This document shows positions 13,401-28,400 of a stretch of DNA of 64,000 nucleotides, piece after piece. The position numbers were made by a program, and so were the translations under genes. Source of the stretch: Massilia sp. W12 (GTDB taxonomy: Bacteria; Pseudomonadota; Gammaproteobacteria; Burkholderiales; Burkholderiaceae_D); NCBI RefSeq assembly GCF_037300705.1, contig NZ_CP147776.1:2790001-2854000 (forward strand), in the 5' to 3' direction. Below the pieces are notes generated by a model that was not told the origin of the DNA, did no database searches, and saw nothing but the letters and a program-made list of their open reading frames with translations. The first letter of the stretch is position 1; each line of letters begins with the position of its first letter.

Positions 13401-16400
13401 GTGGTCATCTGGATATCCTTCTTGGCCGGGAAATACTTGCCAAGACGTTGAATGATTTCGCTGTTGACGCCGGTGCCACGGCTGTGGCCGATGAACTGCA
13501 TCGGCGAAGCCAGCACTTTGCCGCTGCTTAAGCGATCAATTTGCAGAATATTCGCAAATGAGGCGTCGGCCGCCGCTTCGGCAAAGCCGGAATCGCTGAT
13601 GCCCGAATCCAAAATCCAATCCGTAATCAACACCAATGGGCGTCCCTGATACTTCGCAATATCCGGCCCGACCGGTTTGCCTTCCGGCGTCAGCCATTGG
13701 CCGGTTTGCGGATTGATATGCAGCACCAAGCCGCCGCCGGCCTTGGCGATCTCGCGTCCGATGGCCGCCATTGCGGTCACGGTCGGATCCGGATCCGGTT
13801 CCAGCTCCGAGGCGCCTTTTTCGGGCGAAGAACTGGTGTAAGGCGGTTGGAAGCCATGTGTCAACACAGTCACCGAAGAGAAGTTGCCGGTGTCCGTTTT
13901 AACCGGCTGCGTGTAAAAACGATGCACTTCGCGCCGTTTTTCACCCGTTGCGCCAATCGTCTCCACCGCCCAGTAATAGGTCTGGCCGGAGGTCAGGCGA
14001 TGCTCTTTGTCGAGTTTGAATTCAAACTTCGTCTTGCCTTTCGGCACTTCAATTTCCTTGGTCAAAATCCGGTTCGGATTGACATCCCCTTTGAATTTAT
14101 CCTTGATGATGTCACGCACGCTCTTTTGAATCGCTTCATCCTCAATGCGTAATAACTGATCATCATCGTCCGGGAATAAGCCCTGGCCAGGACCATAGGT
14201 GCTGACGTACAGCGTCATCTTGGTGACAGGTTCTTTCTCGTCGATCTTCCATTTGAAGGTCGGCTCCAGATTGCTGTCCTCATCGCCGGACTCAAGCGCC
14301 AGATAGTCATCCGACAAGGCGGCGCCATAAATCCAGGCGAAGTATGTGCCGTTCTCACCGGTAGGATTGTTGTAGCGCTGCGGCTGAATCTCCGGCTTGG
14401 GAGCATAGCCGCCCCGTGAAAGCTGGGTCTGATCGATCGGCACGCGTAATGAAATACCGGTGGCGCGCGCGTTCAATGCTTCACGGATCACCGCTGCCGG
14501 ATTCCACACAAACAATGCGTTGTATGAACGCGAAATGATGTTGGAATTCGGATCGTTCACCGCTTCGTCATACACAAACGCGGTGGCGAACATGGCATTC
14601 CCATTCGCCGACAAAGCCAGCTTATCCAAGGCCACACCCGGCATCGGCGTAGTGACGCCAAGGAAAGTCGGATTTTTGAATGGATCTTTAATGATGCCCA
14701 ATTTACCGCCGATTTGGGTCGTCATAAATTGATCATCAAAGCGCAGAACAGATTCAAAGTCAAAATTATAATCGGCCACCAGCGCATACTGTTCACCCTG
14801 GTAGGTGTAGTACACCACGCCGTTGGCGCGCTGAATATCGGACAGGAACTTGTGATAGAACCAGTTCTGCTCCGCCGGTTTCATGACAGTGTGCTTGAGT
14901 TCCGGATTCCCCTGCAAATTGCCGGTCTTCTCATCCCGGGTAAAGCGGATCGAGGCCAGGCCGGAACGCACATCGCGCGAATTGGTCAGCAGGAACGTGC
15001 CGGGGTCATCTGCGGATACGATGTAATTCGGCCCTTTACCGCGATTGCTGCCCAAAGAGGTCAGATCAATCTTTTGCAATGCGCCCTCTTCCAACTGGCC
15101 CGGGCTGTCCGGATCATTGCTGATGCGTTTGGTGTCGATCACAAACACATCGCCCGGATCATAGTCGCCATACTGTCCCAGCGTCGTGCCCATGCGCGGC
15201 GCGGTAATAGCCAGATAGCGATCGCTGTTGATCGCCAGATCCAGATAGGCGTTTTTAGCTTCAGGCAAGCCTTTGATCTGCTGCTGTTGTTGCAGGAATT
15301 GCGGATCACGCGGATCAATATTGATGCGCATCAGACGGCTTGGCGTATCGCCCATTTTGTAGCGGCCGCCTTCGAGCACATACAACCAGCCCCGGGTTTC
15401 ATCGGAGGCAAGCGCAGAAATATTGGCTTTCGAGCCTTCAATCTGGATCGTGCGCAAGACCACATTGCGCAAGGTATCCATCATATACACCTTGCCATTG
15501 CGCCCGGCAATATACGCCACCATTTGATTATTGGCGTAAATCACGGAATCGGCTTTCGATCCCCACAATTCCAGCGGGCGCCCAGCTTCGTCTTCGGTGA
15601 TGCGCCTGAGCAGCCCAAGATGTGAACTGTTGCCAGCATCGCCCAATTCCTGACGATAGACATTGATCGCATTCGCTTCAACCACAAGCCCGGTTTGCAC
15701 CTTCATACCTGGATCAATTGCATTGCTGGTGACGCCGCTTTCAGCCCAGCCCATCACGCCATCTTTGAATTCACGCGGCAGCATTTCAACCTGGATATAG
15801 TGCTCGCCCAGCAGCAATTCCTTGGGCAAATCAACATCCGCAGTGAAATTTCCGCCCGGATTGAGCTTGGTTTGCACCACTTTCCACAAAATCCCGCGCT
15901 CCGGCCCATCGAAACCATGCATAGGCTCAGACAGCATGCCCTGATTCTTAGGCAACACCCAGATTCTGTATTGCGCATTCTGACTGACCTCCGCCGGTAC
16001 ATTGGTGGAGACTTCCAGATGCATCTTATTACTATCGATATCAAAGCTGAATTTATTGATCAAGGGCGACTTGGCCACATCCAGCTCCGGCAGCGGCACA
16101 TCAACCTTAATCGTGCGGCTTACCGGATCTTCAATCAGGGTCACCTGTTTACGCTGGTATTGGCCGTACTTGGTGTAATTCAACGCCGAGACATTGGAAT
16201 GCAGCGAGTAGAGCAGACGGCAGCTGTCAGCTAACACCCCCATCGGGGTCATCGCGATCTGGTAAATATCATTCCACAGCGCTTGCCAATTCAGCAAGAC
16301 AGCGCGGCCCTGGACTTCGCCGGTGTCATCATTGCGTTCTTCCTTGGCGCTGCAGACAATCACCGCGCCGCCATTACGGAAGCCCGGATAAGGCGGACTG

Positions 16401-19400
16401 GCGGTGCGGGCAATCCCATCGGCCCCGATATAACCATCATCCAATACCCACCAGGTTTCATGCGCCACGCCATTCTCATCAAAGATTTGGCCTTTTTGCA
16501 TGAAATACACTTTGCTGCCAGGCTTATATTGCTTGGGCTGGCCGGTGGCCGGATCTATCGGCGCCTGAATCGGGATCGCCAGCTGCAACACCCCATCCAA
16601 AGACTTGCCGCCCAGATCAATGTTCATGCCGCCCAATGTATCGAGCACATGCGGCGCAGGCAGGGCCAGGGGCGGATGCGCCAAATCCATCGGCGTGACA
16701 GTCACGGTGGTGTCGGACGGCAACATGCCGGCCCCGATCATGACGGTATTGCCTTGCGCATCACGCACCGCGCCGCCATCTTTGGCGCTGAGCACAGTCG
16801 GGCCGTTTGAGGGAACCTCGACCCGTAATTCAATATTGCGCTGCTGGCCTTCATTGATGATCGAAACCACAGCGACGCCGGAGCGTTTGGCGTACACAAT
16901 GCCATCGGCAGAAACTTCCGCCACACTGGCGTCACTGATGAAATATTGGGTGCCTTTGCTTGCCGCGCTCAAGGCCACGCCTTTGAATGAAGTCACTTTC
17001 AAGCTGCGACTGCCATTCTCAACCGGCAAAATCACCGCCTTTGGATACACATCAAGTTCATAGCCTTCGCTATTGGTTTGCACCATACTCCATTCGTCGC
17101 TGACGCTGATCACATTCACCGCGCTTTGGCCGCGCGCGCTGACTTGGACAATCGCCCGCCCTTCACTGCGCGCGAGCATGGAGCCATCCGGCTTAACTTG
17201 CAGCACGCTATTGTTACTGCTGCTGATTTGCAAATAAGCAGCCGGCAAAGTGACATCTGCCTCATCGGCAAAATCGCCTTTAACTTCCAACAAGGCAGAA
17301 GAGCCGGTCGCCAGATTCGGCAAGCGCGCCAGATTGATCCGCTGCAGCCGTGCATCGCTGACTTTGATTTTCAGCGCAATCACCGCGCCGGCGGCAAAAC
17401 CGTCATCCGCTTGCAAGCGGATTTCAGCGTCGCCGGCATAGCCGGCTTGCGGTTCAAACAAGAGCGATGCGCCATCCGCACTGAGCTTGGCCACGCCATG
17501 CGTGGCGCCCAGGATATTCCAATACAGCTTATCGCCTTCAAAATCCTGCGCCACGGTTTGCAAACCGAATTGCCGCGCCAGATCAACGTGGGTCATCAAT
17601 TGCGGCAACTGCGGATTGACTTGCGGCGCCAGATTGGTCTGGAAGCCCAGGTTGGCGAACAGTAATTGACGGTCGCTGTCATTCAGATTGCCGTCGCCGT
17701 TGAGATCGGCCAACAGATCCGCCGCGCGCCGCGCATCTTCCCACGCCACGCTGTCCAAGCCATTAATCTTGCCGTCGCGGTTCATATCGCCTGCCAGCCG
17801 CACGCGCAAGCTGGCTGCGCCAGCCCCTTGCAAGCGCACCAATTTCAAGCCGGCCTGGGTAATACGCACCAGGGTGGTCAACTTACCGTCATGGACGCTC
17901 TGCCCCAATACTGTGCCGCCCAGCACTTCCGGGGTGGCCCCTGTGGTTTCCAGGGCCACAATCAATGCGCCGGCGGCGCCGGGATGGCGGATGGTCGAAG
18001 CCAACTCACTGTCACGGATGGCAAAGCTGATGTAATCCCCCGCTGCGCCCACCACACCTTGCCATAAATTGGCGTCCGGGCTGGCGATCCAATCCACCGC
18101 CGCGCCCAAACTGGCGCGCAGCGCTTGATTGAACATGCGCCCGTCATCCAAATAAGCATGCAAACGGCCTTGCTCATTCGCCCCCATGCTGCGCGCCAGC
18201 AACAGGCGACCGTTGGCGTCATATTGGTACAGCCAGGTTTGCGTCACGCCGCCGCTGATGGCGGTGACGCGTTCAATCCGGCCTTTCGCATCGCGCACAA
18301 AATTGATGCTCTCGCCGGTATTGGTCGCCACCACGCTGCTGTCAGAAACCAGCCAGCGCACGCCATCGGCAAATTGGATCTGCTGCAACTTGCCATCAGC
18401 GTCCAAGCGATATTCCGCGCCATCCGGAGCCCGCAAAACAAATACATCCGGAATCCAGGGTAAGCCGCTTCCTGCCTGATACAACTTCCGTCCCTGGATC
18501 TGAATCTGGTCAGGTTGCGCCAAGCTGCCCTCAAACGGCGCCCCCATATGCGCCACCAGACTCCAGCCTTGATCGTTTTCAAACACCGCCCGGTACACAT
18601 CCGGCGCGCCAGGCTCGGAAGATAAGGGCGCATGCGTGGTGGCCAGTTTGAAACTCAGGTTTTTCGGCAAACCGCTATCGCCAGCCGCCAATGCCTGCAA
18701 CCAGACGCGCGCGCCCTCTTGCCACGGCGCAGCTGCGCCTTGCGCAGTCTTGGCAGGTTGATCATGTGAAAGGTTGAAATTCAGGCCCGGCAAACGCCAA
18801 TTGCCAAAATCAGCGCGCAGATTGCTGTGGTCAAGCTGCAGTAAGCGATTGAGCGCGAATTCATGTCCGCCCAGCATCACGCGGGTATCCTGCGCCAGTT
18901 GTTGCGAATAGGCTTTTTGCGCGCTGTCGATCACGATCATGGATTGGACTTCGCTATTGCGTCCTGCCAGATCCCAGACTTGCAAGCGCAATTTGTACAC
19001 GCCGTTTGTCAATTGCGCCGGATCAATTGCGGCAAAGTCCTGCACGCTATTGACGTTTTCAGCATTTTTCTCGCCCGCGCCTAAGACGCGCCAGAAATTT
19101 CCATTGCCGCTGGCAATTTCCAGACGCCAACCCAGCCACTGCATTTCCTGCAGACTGGCGCTGAGCTGGAATGCATCGCGCACAGTAACCGGGGTGCTTG
19201 TTGCGCTGGAACCTTGCAACAGACCGGCCCAGGCCAGTTGCGGGGCGGCGCTATCCTGTGGATTTTTGACCAGCACACGTTTGACGAGGGTGCTGCTAAA
19301 CCCATCCACATCTGTGGCGCGCACCTCAATTTCCACAATCCCGGGCGCGCTTGGCGCCAGGCTTAAACGCCCCAAGGCGTCCAGACTGGCGGCGCGCCAA

Positions 19401-22400
19401 TCGGCGCTGCCAATCGCACTGCCGCGCACGCGCACGCTGATAGCATCTATCTCGCCATAGCTGTCAGCGCGCACCGTGGTCAACACAGTCTGTCCAGGCA
19501 GTACCGGCGTTTCCGGCGTGGTTGCAATCAAGATGTCGGGCGCGCCGGCGTCTGCCTCTGCCACCACACGCAAGCTCATATTCCCGCTCTGGCTGTTATG
19601 GCCATCGCTGACGGTGACGCCGATCACATAATCGCCCACCTGCCCCGGGCCTGGAGTCCAGCGTAAACGTTTTTGTGCTGCGTCGTACACTGCGCCTTGC
19701 GGCAGATTGCTGAACTGCACTGTCAAAGCCGCGCTATGGGCGGCGCCATCCGGATCGCTCAGATTCAGCGCGCCCTTCTGCGCTGCGCCAAACGTGACCG
19801 GCAGACTCATCTCCTGTCCAACTTGCACGGCGTGGCGGCTGACCTCAATGCGCGGGATGCGATTCACATCAAATACCCGCACCTGCACTGTACGGGTGCT
19901 GTCGAGCTTGCCATCCGAAACTTTAAAAGTGAAATTGAACGGACGATCATTCTGGCTCAGGTTATCCACGGTGGCGGCATCCGGCGTCCATTCAAAATAG
20001 CCGGTGGCGGGGTCAAACTGCACGCCGGCGGGGGTATCCGCAGTGCGCACCAGCGAGTATTGGAGGCGATCCGCATCCGCGTCATCAGCACGCACTGTGA
20101 AATTCAGGGTCTGCCCTTCATCCACCAATTGCAGCGGCAGCGGCAACAGCACCGGCGCCTGGTTGGTGTTGGCGACATTGATCTCAAACTCTTGCTGGAA
20201 GCCGGTTTGCCCGTCGCCTGCGCTGATGCTGAAGCGGTATTGGCCCGGTTGCATGGTCGGGCCGGTATGGCTTTGCGCCGCCAGCAAAGTCGGGATCCAA
20301 CGCAATCGGAGATGGGTTTCGCCATCGCGATTGATCACTTCCTCGACCTGCATACCTGGCGGCAAGCTGCTGCTGCGCCAACTCAATCCATCAAAATCTG
20401 CATCCAGCATGCGCAAATCCAGGCTCAACGGCACGCCTTCCTGTGCGTCCAGACGCTGCAATGCGGCAGCCGGCAATTCACGTCCGTTATATTGCAGCAT
20501 GGCTAATTGCGGGGCCTGATTGGCGCTGCGCACGACAATACGCAAATTGTGCGAAGCCTGGTTGGGTGTCGGCGTCTGCCCCGGATTCGGCGGCAGACCG
20601 GCGTCTTGCGGCCCCAGTCCGCTGTCGCGGACTTGTAAAGTGATGTCGTAGCCGCCCAGGTCTGCCTCTCCCGGCGTCCAACTCAACAAAGCCTGGCCAT
20701 ACTGCGGCAATGGGGTCAGGGTAGCCCCGACTGGCAAGCCCTGTGCAGCGAATTGCAAAGCGTCCTGATCCATATCGGAGACGGATATCGCAACTTGCAA
20801 TGCCTGGCCCGGAATCGCGACAACTTTGCGCGGCGCCGTGATGACCGGCGCTTCGCTATCGCTGCGCACAGTCAGCACAAACCGGTGAACCTGCGTCAGA
20901 ATCTGATTCTGATCGCCATTCCCGTTATCACGCGCAGTCACGGTAATGGTGTAATCACCCCGGTCATTCGCGCCTGGAGTGAAGCGCAGCAGGCCGGAAG
21001 CGCGGCCCGGCTGTCCCTGATCTGCCGCCTGATATGTGGCAAAGCGCGGCACGCCGTCCACCGTCAATTGCACCGCATCGCCATCCACATCCAGCGCGGA
21101 CAAAGGAATTTCCAGCGTTGCGCCCTTGTTCATGGTGACATTGCTGATATTGCCGAATTGCGGCGCGCGGTTGGCGTTTTGCACCACGATTGGCAAAACC
21201 AGCTGGCTGCTCTTGGCTTCTCCAGTCCCATCGCCGCTATCAGTGGCGGTGACAATCACCTGATATGAACCTGCCTGGTCATAGCCCGGCGTCCACAAAA
21301 TCTCCATACTCTCGCGGTCAAAGCGCGCGCCTGCCGGCAAACCGCTGACGTCATATGTCACGCTGGCGCTTGTGGTCGGCATTGCGCCGCTGACCTCGCC
21401 AGGACGGGTGATGCGGGTTTGCGGCTCGAACTCTGGATTGTCCGGGTCAAATGCAAACACCGAAACGCGCAATGGCTGGCCTTCCAGCAAATGCCATGTC
21501 TGGGCCGGATCAAATACCGGCGCGGCGTTGGCGTTGATGACTTCAATCTCCACATCGCGCGTCACCGACGTCATCAGCGGGCCATTATCCGACGGATGCA
21601 AAGCGGTCAGGGTCAGCGGCACTTTAAATACGCCATGCTGGTTATAACCCGGGGTCCATTCAAGCCAGCCGGTTTCAGCATTCAAACGGGCGCCCGCAGG
21701 CAACCATGCCGCGCTGTAACGCAAACTGATCAGCGAACCATCCAGCATTTGCAAACCGCCCGGCATCGCGCCGGCCAGCTGCAAGCCCATTTTTTCGCCC
21801 TCGCGCACGGTCTGGCGCGCCGGTTGCGTCAACACCGGTTTAGCGTAAGCCTGGGCGACAAAGACGTTAAACCGCTTCTCCACATTCAAGCGGCCATCGC
21901 TGGCGACAATCGTGACATCACGGTATACGCCTGCCTGGTCATAGCTCGGGGTCCATTGCAACATGCCGCTGGCGGCGTCATATGTCGCGCCAGGCGGCAG
22001 ATTGCGCACAGTGACGCTGACCGCCTCGCCGTTCGGGTCCGAGCTGAGAATTGGCAAACTCAGCGTCGCCCCTTCTTTCACATACAAATCTTCGATGCCG
22101 CTCAGTTGCGGCCCGATATTGCCGCCTTCGACCCCGATCATAAAGCGGCGGGTGCTGACTCCGCCCCGGCTGTCTTGCACGCGCACCACGATTTCTGTGT
22201 CAATCCGGGCATTCGCGTCCGGCGTCCATCGCAAGGTGGCTCGATTGGTATAAACATTCCCCTCGCGCTTAACTTCATTTGAAGGGGTGATGCTCATGCC
22301 GGCAGGCGCTTGCACCAGTTGCCAGTAGAAGCGCGTGCCGTCCACATCTTCCGCCCGCAAATCAAGGCTGAACGGGCTGCCCACCACAGCCTGACCGAGG

Positions 22401-25400
22401 AACATTTGCGGTTCAAACGGCCCTTGATCGGCATACTCTGTCGGCGCATACAACTGCGCCGGGGTATTTTGCAACGGCGCCGCATACACGCCGACGCCAA
22501 GGTTGAATTTAGGCAGGATAGGATTGCTGCCCATCACCTGCGCGCTGGTCACACTGACGCCCTGCGCTTGCATACTGGCGCCGCTGCTTAATTTACCGCC
22601 GGAAGCCTGCAAGGCTTGCGTCAAATTGATCAGCCACAGTCCGTTTTGCTCACCGCTGCCGCGCGTTGCATTGGCGATGCTGTCGCCGAAATAGCGCCCC
22701 GGATCCAGCAAAAGCATCAACGGCCCGTACAAATCATCGGTTCCGATATTGGTGATCGTCACGTCATACGTCACCGTGCCGCTCAAACGATCCGCACGAG
22801 TGTTGCTGTATTCGATACGCAACTGATTATTCATGTTCAGCAGCGCTGTAAAGGTGGAAATGAAGTTGTTTTCCATCTTCAGCCCGCTACGGCTGGTGAG
22901 ATTTTTGGATACTTCAAGCTGATATTGACCAGCTTGCAGGTTTTCAAAAGTCAGGGTGGCGGTTTTGCTTTGCGCATCCCATTTGATTTCCTGCGGAGTA
23001 AGCGTCAGACCTGGCCCGCTTTGCCCATCCTGCATAATCAAGCGGTAATTCGCCACATTCCTCACACTGCCGGGATCACTGGCGGTGGAGTCGTTCATGA
23101 ATTGATCAAAGCTGACAGTGATTTGCCGCAAAGGCAATGGCAGCAGCGCACCATCAGGCACACTGACAGCTTGCACCAGCGGCGCGCGCGCTGCGGTGAT
23201 TTCATCCACGCGCGTGCTTTGCGCGAGCAAAATACGGCCATCCCCAGTAGTCAACAAGGCTTCGCCACGGGTGCCGCCACGCGCCACCTGCAAAATGTTT
23301 TTGCTGCGCAATTCCAGCATCCACAATGCCGAACCATGTTCCGGCGCATTCAATCCAGGCGACACCGGGCGCTGCAATGTATTAGCCGAGAGCAGCAACA
23401 AGCCTTCCAAATTGGAGCCTGCCTGACCAAAAGCCATACTATCGATCACACCATTAATCTTATATTCCAGCTCAGCGCGGCCACGATGCGCGCCGCTCAT
23501 CGGGAAAGACAATATCTCGCTTTCTGCAATCGCCAAGGCCGACGCCACCACGCTGCCGCTCCAGCGCACCGCCCACAGGCGGCCATCCGGACCAAAGGCC
23601 AGATCGCCCACGCGCGCATTACTGAAATGACGCCATTGGCGCGCCACATCGCCTTCATTCGGGTTGAAAATCTCAATGCCGGCCCCGGAGCTGACATAAA
23701 TCTCACCAGTCAAGGGATGCACCGCCAGGGCATGCGTGAGCGGAATCCGATTCGGTCCCTGCATGCGCCGCAGCACCGAACCGCTGCGCCAATCGACTTG
23801 CATCAATTCATTGCCCGTCATCACCCATAACTGACCGCTGACGTCGAGCGCCATATCCAGCACCGGCTGATCAAGCGTAAATTGCGGGTTGCCCGCCCGG
23901 CCGCCATCTTTATTGACCAGATACACTTGATTGCGCTGCGCGCCGGCAGACACCAGGAAATGCTGATCCGGCAACTCAACCATCGCCAACGCGCCGATTC
24001 CTGCGCTGCTGCTGTTAAAACCGTCAAACAGCCCGCGCGCAGCAAAAGGCGCCAGCACCGTTTGCAAATCAGCATTGACCGCCACGCCAGGCAGACCTTT
24101 GCTTGCATCAGCAAACAATGGATTCGCCGGGTAGTTGCGATTTTCGGATGGGGCCGGGGTTTGCGCGGATTGCGTCACGCTGGCGTTACTGCCTAAGGCA
24201 TCGAGCATCTGTTGCCGGCTGCCGTCGTCCGGCAGGACGGCGTTGACCACTTGCGCCGCTTCCGAGTTGCCGGCGTTGTCGGTGGCCACGGCCAGGAATT
24301 CATAGCTCATGCCGGCGCGTCCGGTAAAGACCGCCTGGCCGGCTGCGCCTGCGCTCTGGCGCTGCCAGATCTTGAAGTCGCCGCCGTTTTCCGCCACATA
24401 CACGGTGACATGTTTGACGCCGCTGGCGTTGTCTGTCGCTTTCCATTTCACATCAAACACCGGATTGCCCTGGACATCATTGCCCAGCGGGGTGGCGGCC
24501 ACTTGCGTGGCCGGCGACTGGACGTCGAGTTTGTAGGCGATGCTGTCGGCGTCGGCGGGCGGCGCATCGTCAATCAGAATGCGTGCGCCGGCTGTCACGC
24601 TGGCGTTGCTTTGCGCATATTCCGAGGTGCGGATGGTGTAGCTGGCGAAACCGCCGCGCGCGCCATCTTCGCCCAGCAAGCCGCGCAGGGCGTCGCGCAG
24701 CACTTCGCCCGAATCCGGGTCAATCGCTTGCAAGAGCCAGGTGGCGATGCGGGTTTGCGCATCCACCCCGGCGGATACGCGCAGAATAAAGCCTTTGCTG
24801 GCGGTAAAGTCAAAGTCGCCCTGGAAGTTGGCGCGATCCGCCGGCAGGTGGATGTTGATGTCGCCCACTTTGATGTCGCCCAGACGCAGACTGCGCGCAT
24901 CGAAACCGGCGTCGAGCTGGCTCACCAGACGGACTTCGCCTGCCGCGCGCGTGCCCGGATTATTAAAGCTGATCGAGAAAGGCAAATCGACATTCGCCGG
25001 CAGATAGCCGCCGCCTTCGACATTGCCCGCCCCTTGCGGCCCGCGCACGGCGATTGTGGCCTTGGAGGCCGCCTGTTGCGCTGCGGCGCGCTGCAAATAT
25101 TGGGTCAGGTTCAGCCCTTTTTCCGGCAAGGGTTTGAATTCCTGGTCCAGCAAGCCGATGTGGCGCAGGTATTCCAATTCGCTGCGGCCGCCGGCGAACA
25201 CATTGAAGTTGATAAAGCGGGTTGGCGATTTGGCGCCTTGATTCAGCTTGGCCGGATCCAACATGCCCGGCACCGGCACTTCCACATACGTGCCTTGGTT
25301 GTCTTCGCGGGTTTCGACATATTCAATCGGCGCTTTTGCGCCAGCCGGGTCGCCCGAGAATTTCGCAGTGTCGCCATACCAGGTCTGCACCTTGGCGAAG

Positions 25401-28400
25401 AAATCCAGCAAACTGGCCTGGGTGGTGTAGCTGTCGCCGCCACGGCCCAGCAAGATGCCGGAAGCCAGGGTGGCGTGCAGGCTGATCACTTTTTGATCAT
25501 TGCGCACCGGCGGGGCCTGCTCTTCGGCGCGCAATAAGCCGGCCTCTTCCAAGGCGGCTAACCAGCCTTTGACCCACTGCGCCTCATCGGCGGCCAGCAC
25601 GGCCAGATTCGCCGGTGCGCTGGCGTCGGCCAGAATCGCCTGACGCAAGGCCTGCGCATGGCGGCTTTGCTCGGCCACGAATTCGGCGCGCGTCAGCGGC
25701 GTGGCAGCGCCGGCGATATTGAAGCGGAAGGGCATCGCCAGCGCTTCTTCTTTGCTGATGTGCTCTTCCGGTTCACGCGAGAGGAAGCGCTTGGCCAAGC
25801 CCGGCTGGATTTTGTTAAGGTCCTGTACTCCGCCATCGAGCAAGCCCTGTTCTTTCCATTGCGGATGGGTCAGGTAGAGCTTGGCGCGCAAGCCTTCAAA
25901 GTCGTAATTCAGCCACTCTTTCAAGCCCGGATAGGTTTGGATCAAAAAGCTCATGCCGGCATAACCGCCGCCGGCCAGATCAAGCGCATAGCCGGGGGCC
26001 AGTAAATAGCCGGTGTCCGGCCGCACATTCACGCCATCCAGCGAAGCCCATGGGATATCGCGCCGCGTTGTGCCATTGGTCGGCGTCGGGCCGAAACGCT
26101 GGGTGTTGCCGGATGCTTCAACAATCTTGCCATCCGGCAAACCGGCGACATTGCTGCCGAACAGCACAAAGGGCAGGTTCAAGCCTTCCAGCACATATTG
26201 GCTCAAGCCCATATTCGTCGCGCCAATGTCAAAGCGCACATACGGCAGATCGACGTTGGTGAGGTTTTGCAGGCCGACGCTGTAAATCCCGGCGTCGCCC
26301 GGCTCCAGGGTGCGCGGGCCGCCGATGCCGATGTTGACATCCGGCTCCACCATGCGCTCGACCAGGTAACGGTAGGCTTCGGTGACGCGCTGGCCATCCG
26401 GGTTGGCGACTACCACGTCATACAGGCCGAAGGGCACGCCGCGCAGATCAAATACGGCGCGGATGCGGGTCGCATCCAGCACTTGCCAGCGCGCCGGTTC
26501 AATTTCAAACACGCCGGGACGGGAGAGTTTGACCAGGGCGCCCGGTTTGAAGCGTGCGCCTTCGATGTCAAACGTGACCCAGCGGTGGTTGGCGTCGCCC
26601 ACCCCGCCATGATCCGGCGTAACCTTGGTGATGGCCAGCGGCAGGAGGTCGGCGCGCAGCTGGTAAGTCGGGTTTTGCACCCCTTTGCGCGCTTTCACCA
26701 GAATGTAATAGTCGCCCGCCTTGGTCGAGCCGATCAGCGCTTGCTGGTTCGCCGCCACCGGATTGCTATACGCCGCGTCATAGGCGTAGCCGGTCGGCAC
26801 ATCGCCATAGCGCACATACACTTCATTGGCGCCGTTTTCATCGGCGGCGCTCAGGGCCACGCGCAGGGTTTCGCCCTCGGCTACGCTGACTTTGTAAATG
26901 CGCCCGATCGCGGTGTCAAAGCTGCCATCCACCGTCTGAGCGACCGTCAGGGTCGGCACCTCAATGCGCATGCTGGCGGCGGAGGCGACGCGGTTATTCG
27001 CTTCGCCCGGCGGCAGATTCAAGCCGTTTTCATCATAGATAATCGGCCCTTCATACACTTCGTTGTACAGGTCGGGGCGCACGATGACGCGCCATTGGCC
27101 GTCTTTGATGACCGGCATTTTGACTTTGAATTTGCCAACGTATGTCCCGTCTTTGCCGATGTCGCCGCTGTGGTCGAGTTTGCCGATCAGTTTGTCGCTC
27201 AAATCCCAGCTGTTGTCGGCGGACAAATAAATTGCATCGGTCCAGCGCCCGTAAGCGGTGTTGTCGGATGCGTTTTTGATCGTGAATTCGATTTCCACTT
27301 CATCGCCGGCTTTGGCGGCAGCCGGCAATTTGACGTCGATTACCTGCAAGTCCGCCGGCGGCGGCACGTCGATAATCATGGGTTGCTCAAGCGCTGTGGC
27401 GTTATTGAATTCTTTGCCGAATTCACGCACCTGGCCAAAGTCGCCGCCGCCCCAGGCGCGCACCGGATCGGTCACCACAAACACATAGTAGGGGCCGTCC
27501 AGGTCGCGCGGCACATTCACGTTCAAGACGCTGGTGTAGTCTTTGCCGGCGCCTAAGCCGCCAGTGTGTGAGACATAGCCCAGATAGCGGTCTTGCTTGA
27601 CATCCAGGAAGCGGTCTTTTGACAGATACACCATGTCATACCAGTTTTGCTGGTCAGACGGGGTGGCCCCGCCCTGGTTGATGACGGTGTATTCAATCCG
27701 CATACTCTGTCCCGCCACCACATGGCCGGCCGGGGTTTCGACGGAAATCGCTTGCGCTTTGACGCTGGCCACTTGCAAGTCCGGCGGTGTGGCCAGGGTG
27801 ATCGGCAGCGCGATATCTTTGATGTTATTGCCTTCATCGCGGAATTCTTCGACCAGATTCGGGCCTTCGGTGCTCAACACCGGCAAGTCTTCGCGCACGG
27901 TGCTGATTACGCCATCCGGATACAGGTCGCGAATCACATTGGTGTCGGCTTTGACGATCAGCTTGAAGTCGCCCTGGATCGATTCCGGCAAACGGAAGGT
28001 GGCGCTATTGGTGTAGGACTCGCCCGGTTGCAGATTGCGCGGCCGCCCTTGTTCGTCGCGCAAGTCCAAGGCGGTGATGCGGGTGCGTGTCAAACGTTCA
28101 ATTTCCTCGCCGCGATCCACCAGCGGATAATCGCCCTCATCCAGCGTCGCATCGCGTGACAGGTAGATGCCATCCAGCCAGCCATTGGTGCGGGTGGCGC
28201 GTTCGCCGCGATTGGTGACTTTCCAGCTCACCGTAATCACCTCGCCGGAAACCGGATTCGGATTGGACAGGGTGATTTCATCAACCTGCAAATCCGCTTC
28301 GCGATAGGTGATGTTCAAGCTGCCATGGCCGATATTATTGGCGCGCTTGGCAAGCTCTTCAAACACGCTGGTCTGATACAGCTCCAAAGCCGTGCTATTG

